This document shows, in pieces, positions 1 to 8,407 of a DNA stretch of 35,168 bases. Position 1 is the stretch's first letter, and every line of letters starts with the position of its first letter. A program made the translations under genes and the position numbers. The stretch lies in assembly GCA_964575675.1 (NCBI GenBank), contig CAZNRY010000015.1, positions 1-35,168 of the forward strand. The letters are read 5' to 3'. Under the pieces are notes generated by a model. It searched no databases, was not told where the DNA came from, and worked only from the letters and a program-made list of their open reading frames with translations. The stretch comes from CAZNRY01 sp964575675 (GTDB taxonomy: Bacteria; Eisenbacteria; RBG-16-71-46; CAIMUX01; VGJL01).

Positions 1-1
1 C

Positions 2-319
2 CGCTTTCCAGCGGGCGCCCCGCGCCCCCGGCGGGAGCCGGCGCTCCGTTCCGCCGGCCGGAACCGGAGGACGGACCCGACCGTCATCGGCCTCCTGGGA
101 TCGCTTCCCGCACCCGGCGCCCCCGTGGTCGCCGTCTTCGATGTGGCCGGAAGAATGGTCGCACGCCTGTCCGGAAGCGAAGAAGCCAGCGTCGGGAAGA
201 TGAACCTCCCATGGAACGGATGCGATGACCGGGGCGCCCCGGTCCCCTCCGGGGTCTACTACCTCCACTCCCTCGAGCTGCCGGGGTCGCCTCGTGCCTC
301 GAACGTCGTCATTCGATAA
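2..319 (+). CDS. C-terminal end of a secreted protein with FlgD-like Ig module (partial)
   Basis: The reading frame is open from the window edge to a TAA at 317-319, so only the C-terminus is present. It holds the pattern VFDVAGRMVARL, then WNGCDDRGAPVPSG and VYYLHSL, which is the FlgD-like Ig fold placed at the C-terminus of many secreted proteins in FCB-type bacteria. The same module ends four other proteins in this window (13618-14697, 14901-17486, 25064-25831, 29567-32821). In these lineages such modules are thought to act in surface display or export; the parent enzyme cannot be named because it lies outside the window. The first 80 or so bases code for an unusually Arg/Pro-rich stretch, so the true frame there is less sure. 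Confidence 0.7.
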   Translation, partial: RFPAGAPRPRREPALRSAGRNRRTDPTVIGLLGSLPAPGAPVVAVFDVAGRMVARLSGSEEASVGKMNLPWNGCDDRGAPVPSGVYYLHSLELPGSPRASNVVIR

Positions 320-383
320 CCTCCGCAAGCTCCAAGCTCCCGCGGATCGCAGGGGGCAACGATGGACCGTGCGATGCCTTCCC

Positions 384-417
384 GGCCGGGGCCCGACGCA
401 TGGGTCGCTGCCCGGCC
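384..417 (+). terminator. GC-rich hairpin after the first gene
   Basis: GGCCGGGGC at 384-392 can pair with GCCCGGCC at 410-417 with one bulged G, and is followed by TTT. It lies between the FlgD-domain gene end and pgsB. The U-run is short, so an intrinsic terminator is only possible. Confidence 0.3.
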
Positions 418-447
418 TTTACCACATCCGCACCGGCGCGCTATGAT
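418..447 (+). promoter_or_regulatory. Possible sigma-70-type promoter for the pgs operon
   Basis: TTTACC at 418-423 and TATGAT at 442-447 are separated by 18 bases, 36 bases before the pgsB ATG. The -10 matches consensus at five of six positions and the -35 at four of six. This is the only decent candidate in the 163-base gap before pgsB. Confidence 0.35.
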
Positions 448-482
448 TGCTCTGGCCTTTCTGCCGTCTTCCCCGAGGAGGA

Positions 483-1670
483 ATGTTGACGATTCTCGTC
501 CTGCTGCTCGTCCTCGTCCTCATCATCTGGGGGCGCGAGGCTTGGATCCACGAACGGGCGCTGCGCGCGATTCCGATTCGGATCCATGTCAACGGCAGCA
601 GGGGAAAATCGTCCGTGACGCGCCTGATCGCCGGAGCCCTGCGCGAAGGGGGGCTGTCGACTTTCGCAAAGACGACGGGTTCGAGGCCACGACTGATCCT
701 GCCCGACGGGAACGAGGAGCCGGTCATCCGGCTCGGCAGCCCGAACATCTGCGAGCAGATCGGCGTCCTTGATCGCGCCCGCCGCGAAGGGGCGAAGGTG
801 ATCGTGATGGAATGCATGGCCGTCCGGCCGGATCTGCAGAGGGTCTGCGAACATCACATCATGCGGTCGACGATCGGGGTCATCACGAACATCCGTCCCG
901 ATCACCTCGACGTGATGGGGCCGACGGTCGAGGACGTCGCCGTCGCGCTCTCCTCCACCGTCCCTCGGAAGGGCACCGCGGTGCTCGGCGACGCCCGCTA
1001 CGGGCGCGCCTACCAATCGGTCGCGGATGCCTACGGGACGAACCTCCTCGTCGCCCGGCCGGAAGAAGTCCCGGCCGGCGCCATGGACGGGTTCACTTAC
1101 ATGGAGCATGAGGAAAACGTCGCCACGGCGCTCTTGGTCACCCGGCAGCTCGGGGTTCCGGATTCCGTCGCCCTCGAGGGAATGTATAAGGCGAATCCGG
1201 ATGTCGGGGCCTGCACGAGGCGGAGCTTCATCCATCTCGGCCGCGAGATCGAGTTCGCGAACATCTTCGCGGCGAACGATCTCGAGTCCACGATCACGGT
1301 TTGGCAGAAACTCCAGTTCGGGCAGCCGGGGCCGAGACCGAGCGTGGCCCTCCTGAACCTGCGCGGCGATCGGATCGACCGCTCGCTGCAGTACGCCGCC
1401 GCCCTCGAAACGGGACTTCGCGCCGACTACTACGTGTTGATCGGCGGGATCCCCGACACGGTCCTGCGCCGCTTCGAGAGCCAGGTCCCGGCCGGGCGCC
1501 TATTCGCCCTCGGCCAGGCATCCCCGCAGGAGGTCTTCGACCTGATCGCCGATCTCCCCTCCGCCGCGCCAGGCGCCGAGGGGGTCAGGGTGGGCGGAAT
1601 CGGGAACATCGGCGGGTTGGGCCACCTGATCATGGCGTTCGTCACCGAAGCCGGAGGCCGCGTATGCTGA
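483..1670 (+). CDS. pgsB: Poly-gamma-glutamate synthase PgsB/CapB (Mur-ligase-like amide ligase)
   Basis: A 395-residue protein of the CapB/PgsB family. These ATP-dependent, membrane-anchored ligases activate a carboxyl group and add glutamate to the growing poly-gamma-glutamate chain. Visible are one N-terminal membrane helix (residues 2-16), the Mur-ligase-type P-loop HVNGSRGKSSVT (35-46), a conserved MECMAVRP block (109-116) and the family signature TNIRPDHLDVMG (135-146). Length matches the family. The ATG at 483 follows GAGGAGGA with almost no spacing; the TTG one codon later (486) is spaced slightly better, so the exact start is open. The stop overlaps the next start by seven bases (ATGCTGA), which indicates translational coupling to pgsC. 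The polymer made here could be a glutamate-related polyamide rather than PGA itself. Confidence 0.9.
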   Translation: MLTILVLLLVLVLIIWGREAWIHERALRAIPIRIHVNGSRGKSSVTRLIAGALREGGLSTFAKTTGSRPRLILPDGNEEPVIRLGSPNICEQIGVLDRARREGAKVIVMECMAVRPDLQRVCEHHIMRSTIGVITNIRPDHLDVMGPTVEDVAVALSSTVPRKGTAVLGDARYGRAYQSVADAYGTNLLVARPEEVPAGAMDGFTYMEHEENVATALLVTRQLGVPDSVALEGMYKANPDVGACTRRSFIHLGREIEFANIFAANDLESTITVWQKLQFGQPGPRPSVALLNLRGDRIDRSLQYAAALETGLRADYYVLIGGIPDTVLRRFESQVPAGRLFALGQASPQEVFDLIADLPSAAPGAEGVRVGGIGNIGGLGHLIMAFVTEAGGRVC

Positions 1671-2128
1671 TCGCCGAAGCAATCGGCTTGGGACTCGTCG
1701 CGAGCCTGCTCTTCACGGAGGCAATCGGTTTCGCGGCCGGGGGTTTCGTCGTCCCGGGGTACATCGCGCTGTATCTCGATCGACCCCTTCAGATTCTGGG
1801 AACGGTCTTCGCCGCACTCCTCACCTACGCGTGCCTCAAGCTCGCGGGCCGCTTCCTCCTGCTGTACGGCCGCCGCTATCTCGTGTTTGCCGTGCTGCTC
1901 GGTTTCGTGTTCGGCGCCCTGACCGCGCGGATTCCGACCTTCGGAATCGGCGCGCTCGAGTCGGGGTTGGCCGCGATCGGCTTCATCGTCCCCGGCCTTC
2001 TGGCCTACTGGATGGCGCGCCAGGGGGTCATCCAGACCCTGGCCGCGATGATCGTCGCTGCAGTCCTGGTTCGCCTTGCATTGATCGTCCTGCATGGAGG
2101 CTCGCTCCTTGAGACCCATCTTCTCTAG
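1664..2128 (+). CDS. pgsC: Poly-gamma-glutamate biosynthesis membrane protein PgsC/CapC
   Basis: A 154-residue, almost wholly hydrophobic protein with about five membrane segments. It starts MLIAEAIGLGLVASLLF and contains GGFVVPGYIALYLDRP, the characteristic PgsC/CapC opening. PgsC forms the membrane complex with PgsB that makes and passes out the polymer. The length is close to that of the known family members (about 150 residues). The ATG at 1664 sits inside the end of pgsB, and the 3' end overlaps the following pgsW frame, so the genes are a tightly coupled operon. Confidence 0.9.
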   Translation: MLIAEAIGLGLVASLLFTEAIGFAAGGFVVPGYIALYLDRPLQILGTVFAALLTYACLKLAGRFLLLYGRRYLVFAVLLGFVFGALTARIPTFGIGALESGLAAIGFIVPGLLAYWMARQGVIQTLAAMIVAAVLVRLALIVLHGGSLLETHLL

Positions 2129-3287
2129 CGCCGCGGCGTGGTCGAAGCGCACCGAGGCCCTCCTGATCGGCCTCGCGCTCGTCGGACTAGGCTTGCACGG
2201 GCTGAGCGAGGCGACCCGCAGGATGAACCCGCAGCCGTTTCTGAAGCAGAAGATGGCCGCGGCATCGAGAACCCTGCGCTGCTTCGAGGCGATCCGCGAG
2301 GCGCGGATGGGCGCGCCGGCCACACTGGATCAGGAGAACGATCCGAACGCGAGCGGGCTGATCGGCCAGGAGTTCACCCTGACCACGACCGACCGCGGGG
2401 TCCTCGAAGCGAAGCTGACGAGCGTGAACCCAAACTTCGCCGCGGTCTTCGTGCAGTACTTCCACGATCTTGGACTCAAACCCGGAGATCCGGTCGCGAT
2501 CGCGATGACCGGGTCGTTTCCGGCGCTCAACATCGCGGTCCTGACCGCCGCGGAGGAGATGAAGCTCAAACCGGTGGTGACGGCATCCGTGGGATCGAGC
2601 ATGTGGGGCGCGAACGAACCCGATTTCTCGTGGCTCGACATGGAGCGGCTGTTGTGCGAAAAGGGGTTGCTCAAGACCCGCAGCATCGCGGCCTCCATCG
2701 GGGGCAGCAACGATAGGGGTCGGGGTCTCAGCCCGCAGGGCCGGGACCTGTTGCGCGCGGCGATCGAGCGCAACGGGGTCTCTCTGATCTCGGAGCCGAC
2801 CCTCGAGCAATCGATCGCCAAGCGTCTCGAGATCTACGGACGGGAGGCGGGGCCCCGCGGCGTGCGGGCCTTCGTCAACATCGGGGGCGGATCGGCGAGC
2901 ACGGGGACCCAGCAGAACGCCGAGTTGATCAAGCCGGGGATCAGCCGGACCCTGCCGGACTATAACTGGACGCAGCAGGGGCTGATCCACAAGTTCGCGA
3001 AGATGCGGATTCCGATCATCCACTTGCTGAGCATCGAGGTGATTGCCCGCGACCACGGACTCCCCCTCACGCCGGAGGTCATGCCCGCCGTCGGCGACGG
3101 CGAGATCTTCTTCCGTCCGGCATACGACCTCAGAATCGCGGTCCCGGCGTTTCTCATCTACTTGGTGCTCTGCTTCGGTGTGCTTCGGGCCCGCCATCGC
3201 GCGGCGAGCGCAGCACGTGACGTCACCGCGCCGGCTACGGTTGCCGGCATCGCAGATCGCGCTTCGGAAGAAGGGGGTGGGGGATGA
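2094..3287 (+). CDS. pgsW: Poly-gamma-glutamate system protein PgsW
   Basis: A protein of up to 397 residues with an N-terminal membrane helix (about residues 22-37) and a second hydrophobic segment near the C-terminus (about 343-362), so the middle most likely sits outside the membrane between two anchors. Landmarks are GDPVAIAMTGSFPALN, TASVGSSMWGANEPDFSW and VNIGGGSASTG. These fit the poly-gamma-glutamate system protein that accompanies PgsB/PgsC in bacteria lacking the Bacillus layout. Its biochemical role is unknown. The ATG at 2094 overlaps pgsC by 35 bases; a TTG at 2109 has a better placed GGAGG (2096-2100, eight-base spacer) and may be the real start. Its stop overlaps the next ATG (ATGA). 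Confidence 0.8.
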   Translation: MEARSLRPIFSSAAAWSKRTEALLIGLALVGLGLHGLSEATRRMNPQPFLKQKMAAASRTLRCFEAIREARMGAPATLDQENDPNASGLIGQEFTLTTTDRGVLEAKLTSVNPNFAAVFVQYFHDLGLKPGDPVAIAMTGSFPALNIAVLTAAEEMKLKPVVTASVGSSMWGANEPDFSWLDMERLLCEKGLLKTRSIAASIGGSNDRGRGLSPQGRDLLRAAIERNGVSLISEPTLEQSIAKRLEIYGREAGPRGVRAFVNIGGGSASTGTQQNAELIKPGISRTLPDYNWTQQGLIHKFAKMRIPIIHLLSIEVIARDHGLPLTPEVMPAVGDGEIFFRPAYDLRIAVPAFLIYLVLCFGVLRARHRAASAARDVTAPATVAGIADRASEEGGGG

Positions 3288-4243
3288 GGATCGAGCGTTG
3301 GCGGATCGCGCGCGCTCTCGCGCTGGGCATCGTGTTCTGCATCGCGGCGGGAGCGTCGGCGTCCCCGGGGACCGCGGCGCCTACGAAGGCGATCAAGCCG
3401 GTGTCGCACGGCGGCGCGGTCAAGGTCCGCCTCGGGCAGAAGACCCTCACCTACTACCGCTCATCCGCCAAGAAGCCGGTCGAGCTCAGCGTGGCGGGAC
3501 CCACCCCGTTGCGAATCCTGAGCCGGCACATCTACGGCGATTCCGCAAAGAGCGATCGCGTCTCCTACTCTTTGCGCGTCGAGATCGACGGCGTCGTCCT
3601 GAAAACCGTCTCCCTGAAGGCGGGCGCGAGCGGACGCGCGACCCTGGCGGGAGGGGCGAAGATCGGCGGTCTGAAGGAATCGATCGTCCAGATCCCGGCG
3701 GGCCAGCATGCGGTACGGATCTACCCGAGGGGGAAGGGAAGGCGCATCGCGGTCCGGCTTTACCTCGATGGCGGAACGAAGTCGACCGGCAAGTGGATCC
3801 CGTTCGCGCCCGATCGCTTCCTCGAGGCCGCGCGCTTGCACGAGAAGGACCGCGAGACGACCTACTACCGGTTCAATCAGACAAGTCCGATCGAGTTGAC
3901 GATCCGGGGGCCCATGAGTCTCAGGGTCCACACCCGTCTCGATTTCGGAACGACGAACGGTTTCACGCAGAAGTACGTGGCCAGGTGCCTCTTGGACGGA
4001 AAACCGTGGAAGACCTTCGCCCTCTCGGCTCTTGCGAGCCACACCGCGACCTACCCCGAGCATCCGGAGATCACGCCCGGGGCCGAGCGTTTGTGCAACC
4101 TCAACGTCCCTTCCGGACCTCACCGGGTGACGATACTGCTGGACGGCACGGCCGCGTTGGGAGGCGCACTGCGCATTCAGGTGAACCAGAAACAACTGAA
4201 CGCGGGAAAGAAGCTCCCCAGCGCCGCTACTTCTCGCGGTTGA
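3284..4243 (+). CDS. Exported protein with two diverged tandem repeats, last gene of the pgs operon
   Basis: A 319-residue protein with a Sec-type signal (RIARALALGIVFCIAAGASA, cut near residue 27). I do not recognise a family. The mature part consists of two copies of one roughly 115-residue unit. Copy 1 (about 47-160) has LTYYRSSAKKPVELSVAGP, PLRILSRHIYGD and PAGQHAVRIYPRG. Copy 2 (about 185-300) has TTYYRFNQTSPIELTIRGP, SLRVHTRLDFG and PSGPHRVTILLDG. Both read as beta-sandwich sequence. The ATGA overlap with pgsW shows that it is translated with the synthase genes, so a role in holding, guiding or trimming the polymer in the periplasm is a reasonable inference. No catalytic motif was seen. 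Neither CapA/PgsA nor CapD is present in the cluster. The 3' end overlaps the convergent glycosyltransferase gene by 17 bases. Confidence 0.75.
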   Translation: MRIERWRIARALALGIVFCIAAGASASPGTAAPTKAIKPVSHGGAVKVRLGQKTLTYYRSSAKKPVELSVAGPTPLRILSRHIYGDSAKSDRVSYSLRVEIDGVVLKTVSLKAGASGRATLAGGAKIGGLKESIVQIPAGQHAVRIYPRGKGRRIAVRLYLDGGTKSTGKWIPFAPDRFLEAARLHEKDRETTYYRFNQTSPIELTIRGPMSLRVHTRLDFGTTNGFTQKYVARCLLDGKPWKTFALSALASHTATYPEHPEITPGAERLCNLNVPSGPHRVTILLDGTAALGGALRIQVNQKQLNAGKKLPSAATSRG

Positions 4244-5465
4244 TCAGGCGCAGATAGAGCTTTTCGACCTGTTCGGCCATCGCGTCCGTCGAGTAGACGC
4301 CCTCGACGCGGCGCACGGCCGCCGAAGCTATCTCTTGCAGGGACTCCCGCCGCCGAAGAGCGCGCACGACCTCACCTTCCCATTCATCCGCCGCCGCCAG
4401 TAGGCCATTTGCGCCGTTCGCGATGAGATCGCCGTGCCCTCCCGTGTCCCGAATCGCCGCGGCGGGCACGCCGCACATCATCGCCTCGACGACGGCCCGC
4501 GGGAGTCCCTCGCGCTTGGAGGGGAAAAGGAGGAGGTGGGATCGCCGATAGAAATTCCCAAGATCGTCCGGTCCCAGCCACCCGTGGAAGACAACGGCCT
4601 CGCCCAACCCGCGTTCCTCGATGTAACCCAGGACTTCTTGCCTGTAGGCATCCGATGTCCACGTCCCCGCGACATGAAGTCGCGCCCCGGAGTGCTCCGC
4701 TTTCACGGCCGCAAGGCAACGCACCGCTTCGAGAAAACCTTTGGCATCCTCCATGCGCCCCACGAAACAGAGCGATGGATAGGGATCCTTCTCGGCATCC
4801 GGCCCGGGATGGAAGTAGGCGCCGTTGACCGAAGAAGGAATCACGTGGATCCGCTCCGGCGGAGCGATCCCCCGTCGGAGCGCAACGGCGCGGTCGGCTT
4901 CCGTGAGCAGAATGACGGCCGCTGCGCCCCCGAAAAGGGTCGCGGCCTCGCGCCCGAACGGGGCGCCTGCCATCGCTGCGGCAAGCCGTCTCGAGAAGCG
5001 CCCTGTAACATCCCTTCCGAAGAGGTTTGCGAGCCGCGTGTGAACCGTGACCGCGTACGGCGCCCCCATCCGAATGAGACGGCGCGCGATCAGGACGGAG
5101 AAGGGGGTCGGCACGTTTCCGTAGAAGACGAAGAGATCCGGCGGGTCGTTTTCGATCTCGCGCAGGAAGGGGACCGAGAACTGGTAGTGCGGTTTGCGCA
5201 GGATCCTGCCCGGGAAGGCCGGGCCATAGAGCCTTCCCCACGTCGCCGGAACGAAGACCCACTCCAGGCCATCGACCATCTCGCTTCGGCGAGCCGGTCC
5301 CTCCGTGTACAGGTAGATCCGGTTCTCGACGCCGTGGCGCTCGCGGAGGAGCCGCAGACAATCATTCCAGCTATGGGACGGCCGGGAGTTCGCAACGACG
5401 AAGTCCCGCTCGGGAAGACCCATGCAGGCCGCCGTCATGCCGTAGAAATGATAGACCTTGCGCAT
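4227..5465 (-). CDS. GT4-family glycosyltransferase
   Basis: A 412-residue GT-B glycosyltransferase. The N-terminal half carries a second-substrate domain (VENRIYLYTEG, PPDLFVFYGNVP, YAVTVHTRLANLFG). The C-terminal half has the nucleotide-sugar domain: CFVGRMEDAKGFLEAV, GARLHVAGTW, VVFHGWLG, and the GT4 EX7E element in KREGLPRAVVEAMMCGVP (Glu about 319 and 327). It transfers a sugar from an activated donor to a glycan or lipid acceptor; donor and acceptor cannot be told. The ATG at 5465 shares a base with the stop of the upstream dehydrogenase gene (TGATG), so the two are coupled. The GTG one codon upstream is less likely. Confidence 0.85.
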   Translation of the reverse strand: MRKVYHFYGMTAACMGLPERDFVVANSRPSHSWNDCLRLLRERHGVENRIYLYTEGPARRSEMVDGLEWVFVPATWGRLYGPAFPGRILRKPHYQFSVPFLREIENDPPDLFVFYGNVPTPFSVLIARRLIRMGAPYAVTVHTRLANLFGRDVTGRFSRRLAAAMAGAPFGREAATLFGGAAAVILLTEADRAVALRRGIAPPERIHVIPSSVNGAYFHPGPDAEKDPYPSLCFVGRMEDAKGFLEAVRCLAAVKAEHSGARLHVAGTWTSDAYRQEVLGYIEERGLGEAVVFHGWLGPDDLGNFYRRSHLLLFPSKREGLPRAVVEAMMCGVPAAAIRDTGGHGDLIANGANGLLAAADEWEGEVVRALRRRESLQEIASAAVRRVEGVYSTDAMAEQVEKLYLRLINREK

Positions 5466-6895
5466 CACCCCAAGTTCAGCACCAGAAGGCGCAGCTCCGT
5501 CATCTCCTCGATCGCGTAGCGGACACCCTCGCGTCCCGATCCGGATTCTTTCACCCCGCCGTACGGCATGTGATCCACGCGCCAGGTCGGGGTCTCGTTC
5601 ACCGTGACGCCGCCGACTTCAAGCAGATGGAAGGCGCGGAAGGCGTGGTCGATATCGTGCGTGAAGATGCCGGCCTGGAGACCATACCGGGAGTCGTTCA
5701 CTTTCTTCAGTCCATCGTCGAGGTCCTCGAAGGTATCGATCACCGCGACGGGGCCGAAGACCTCCTCGCAGGAGATCCGCAGCGTCGGTTCGACCTTGCG
5801 AAGCAGCGTCGGTTCGATCACGTTGCTCTCTCGCCGTCCACCCGTCAGGACTTCCGCCCCTCGGGCCCTCGCCTCTGCAATCCAGGACATCACGCGGTCG
5901 GCCTCTTCGCTGCGAATCAGCGGTCCCGCGATCGTCTCCTCGAGGGAGGGATCGCCGAAGGGAACCGACTCCCGAACGTGTGCGACGAACTCCTCGACGA
6001 AAGATGCCTCGGAGGCGCGAGGCACGAAGATTCTCTGAACCGAGATGCAGCTCTGGCCCGCGTATCCGAAGGCCGATGCGGCGATCTTCGGGATCGCTGG
6101 CCGGGGATCGTAGCCCTCATCGAAGAGGACGGCCGCATTCCCTCCCAGCTCCAGCACGGTCTTGCGCTGGAATGCCCGTTGCCTGAGCGCCCATCCCACG
6201 AGAGGACTCCCGGTGAAGGTCACCATCTTGAGACGGGGATCGTCGATCATCGTCTCGGCGAGCTGCACGGGGCAGGGCACGACGCACAGAAGTCCGGGGG
6301 GCAGCCCGGCTTCCTCCGCGACCTCGGCGAGCAGGAGCGATGTGAGCGGCGTCTGGGAGGCGGGCCGCAGGACGACGCTGCACCCGCACGCGAGCGCGGG
6401 GCCGACCTTGTGGCAGACCAGATTCAGAGGAAAGTTGAACGGGGTGATGGCGAGAATCGGTCCGATCGGGAAGCGCCGCGTGATTCCCGTGTGCCCCTTC
6501 CCCACCGGAACGACGTCCAGGGGAATCAGATCGCCTCCGATTCTCTTCGCTTCCTCGGAGGACCAGGCGATCGTGTGGACGCTTCTCTCGACCTCCGACC
6601 GCGCAAGACGGATCGGTTTGCCCGCCTCTCCGCATATGGTCTGGGCAAATTCCGCGCTGCGCCTCTCGAGACCTCGCGCCATCGCGGAGAGCCATTGGGA
6701 GCGCTCGAGCGGCGAAGCGTGCCGATGGCGCTCGAAGGCGCCGGCCGCCGAGACGATTGCCGCCTCGACCTGCTCGGGGCCGGCGCGATGGTGTCTTCCG
6801 ATCAATCCGTTGTCGTAGGGGCTGCGAACGTCCGCCATGCCGGCGCCGTCGATCCATTTCCCGTTCACGAAGAGTCGCGCGGCCTTCCGTTTCAT
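5465..6895 (-). CDS. NAD(P)-dependent aldehyde dehydrogenase
   Basis: A 476-residue aldehyde dehydrogenase that oxidises an aldehyde to the acid. Seen are the oxyanion Asn in ITPFNFPLN (about 150-158), the TFTGSPLVG cofactor loop, the general base Glu in VLELGGN (E249) and the nucleophile Cys in FGYAGQSCISVQRI (C283), followed by CEEVFGPVAVI and the end motif MPYGGVKESGSGREG. These sequences resemble the lactaldehyde/succinate-semialdehyde-type subgroup; the substrate is not readable. In the usual KPA cofactor motif the Lys is replaced by Arg (VVLRPASQTP). The ATG at 6895 has GGAGG at 6901-6905; the TTG just before it is not needed. Overlap with the glycosyltransferase suggests a shared transcript, though a joint pathway is unclear. 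Confidence 0.9.
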   Translation of the reverse strand: MKRKAARLFVNGKWIDGAGMADVRSPYDNGLIGRHHRAGPEQVEAAIVSAAGAFERHRHASPLERSQWLSAMARGLERRSAEFAQTICGEAGKPIRLARSEVERSVHTIAWSSEEAKRIGGDLIPLDVVPVGKGHTGITRRFPIGPILAITPFNFPLNLVCHKVGPALACGCSVVLRPASQTPLTSLLLAEVAEEAGLPPGLLCVVPCPVQLAETMIDDPRLKMVTFTGSPLVGWALRQRAFQRKTVLELGGNAAVLFDEGYDPRPAIPKIAASAFGYAGQSCISVQRIFVPRASEASFVEEFVAHVRESVPFGDPSLEETIAGPLIRSEEADRVMSWIAEARARGAEVLTGGRRESNVIEPTLLRKVEPTLRISCEEVFGPVAVIDTFEDLDDGLKKVNDSRYGLQAGIFTHDIDHAFRAFHLLEVGGVTVNETPTWRVDHMPYGGVKESGSGREGVRYAIEEMTELRLLVLNLG

Positions 6896-7039
6896 CAAAC
6901 CCTCCGCTCGATCCCGAGCTAGACCGTCTTGGCTTCATCTGTGAAGCGGGCCCGCGCGCCGCGAGGTCCGGCGCCCCCGGAATGATAGCCGGGCCGAGCG
7001 GATGCGCGAGGCGAGCTTCTCCGATCCTCCAAGAAGGGC

Positions 7040-8398
7040 CTAGGTCCCCGAGACGGCCAACTCCTTCACCCTATACGTGGGCGTTCTCGTCGCGCCGTTC
7101 CAGATGAGATCGTTCCCTACCTCCTCGATTCCGCTCAGGATCTCCTGGATCGTCCCGGCCACGGTGACCCGGGCGACCGGCCGAACCGGTTTCCCGTTCT
7201 CGATCCAGAGTCCCGCCGCGGCGCTCGAGAACTGCGGGTTCGACGGGTCCAACCCGATCCACCATCCGGACAATCCCCAGATCCAGAGCCCTTTTTCCAC
7301 GCGTCCGACGATCTCCTCCGCCTTGGCATTCCCGGGGACGAGGTAGAGGTTGCTGCTCGCGATTCCCGGCAACGCGGCATATCCGCCCCGTTGGGCGCTG
7401 CCTGTGGATTGCGCGCCGAGTCGCTTCGCCGAGGCCAGGTCGAGGAAGCTCCCGCGGACCTTGCCCTGCTCGAGGAGAACGAACTCCCGCGTATCGACCC
7501 CTTCCCCGTCGAAGGCGGCGCTCGCCGGCCCCCGTACCTTCCGCGCGTCGTCGCGGATCGTGACGAGCGAGCTCCCCAGCACCGCCTCGGGCTGCCCGGC
7601 GAGCCACGAGCGGCCGCGGCTCAGGTGATCGCCGCGGAGCGCGACGGCCAGGTAGACGAGCAAAGCCCACCCCGCCTCCGGCGAGAAGATGACCGGATAT
7701 CGTCCGGTCGGAACGGGACGGCCACCAAGAAGGCGAACCGCCCGCTCCCCCGCCCTTCGTCCGAACTCGCCCGGATCGGGAAGATCGTCCCAGTGGACAG
7801 CCAGATGATTGAGCTCGCCGGGTTGTTTGTCTTCTCCATCCTCGGCGATCACCTGGATCCCCGTCTCGAGATTGCTCCTCTTCTGGTGACGGAAGAGTCC
7901 CTTCGTGTTCCCGATCCAAGAAGAGACGATGTTCTCCTCGTAGCCGACCCCTTCCGTCCGCTTGATCTTCGGATCGTACCCGCGTGCGACCGCTTCCGCC
8001 GCCCGTGCCCATTCCTGCTTCTCGGGAAGCGGGCGATCCTCGAGTCCCATGTCGCAGATACCGAGCGGCCCGCCCTCGTCGCGACCGTCGCCGGGCCCCG
8101 ACGGATCAGGGAGGATCAGGTCATCGCGGAGACCGGCCGAAGGGGCCAGATCGAGGGCCCTCTGCGCGGCCTGCTTGACCCCCTCGGCATCGAGCGCGCT
8201 CGTGTAAACGAACCCAAGCCGTCCATCCCGCATCGCCCGCACGGCGAGACCCCTGACGTCGGCGCGCGATGTGTCTTGTAACTGTCCCTCGCGGATCTGG
8301 AACTTCAGCGTGCGGCGCTGCTCGAGGTACGCGTCCCCTTCGGCGCCGGCCGACTTCAAGACGGAGAGGACCGAATCCAGAATGAATCTCTCGTCCAC
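7040..8398 (-). CDS. pmbA: PmbA/TldE-type partner of TldD protease
   Basis: A 452-residue TldD/PmbA-superfamily protein (U62 family) without the HExxxH metal site, so it is the PmbA/TldE partner. TldD and TldE form a heterodimeric metalloprotease that degrades unfolded peptides and matures some modified peptides; the active site is on TldD. Family landmarks include EGVGYEENIVSSWIGNT, PTGRYPVIFSPEAGWALL, FDGEGVDTREFVLLEQGKV and SSNLYLVPGN. No signal peptide is visible, in contrast to its TldD neighbour. The start is GTG at 8398, preceded by TAGGAGG that overlaps the tldD stop; the gap is nine bases, so the two genes are cotranscribed and balanced. Confidence 0.85.
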   Translation of the reverse strand: MDERFILDSVLSVLKSAGAEGDAYLEQRRTLKFQIREGQLQDTSRADVRGLAVRAMRDGRLGFVYTSALDAEGVKQAAQRALDLAPSAGLRDDLILPDPSGPGDGRDEGGPLGICDMGLEDRPLPEKQEWARAAEAVARGYDPKIKRTEGVGYEENIVSSWIGNTKGLFRHQKRSNLETGIQVIAEDGEDKQPGELNHLAVHWDDLPDPGEFGRRAGERAVRLLGGRPVPTGRYPVIFSPEAGWALLVYLAVALRGDHLSRGRSWLAGQPEAVLGSSLVTIRDDARKVRGPASAAFDGEGVDTREFVLLEQGKVRGSFLDLASAKRLGAQSTGSAQRGGYAALPGIASSNLYLVPGNAKAEEIVGRVEKGLWIWGLSGWWIGLDPSNPQFSSAAAGLWIENGKPVRPVARVTVAGTIQEILSGIEEVGNDLIWNGATRTPTYRVKELAVSGT

Positions 8399-8407
8399 GG
8401 CCGCCTC

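Noticed and set aside
5570..6922. A 450-codon plus-strand frame opposite the aldehyde dehydrogenase
   Set aside because: It is antisense to a complete, motif-rich enzyme and has an Arg/Asp-rich composition without family features.
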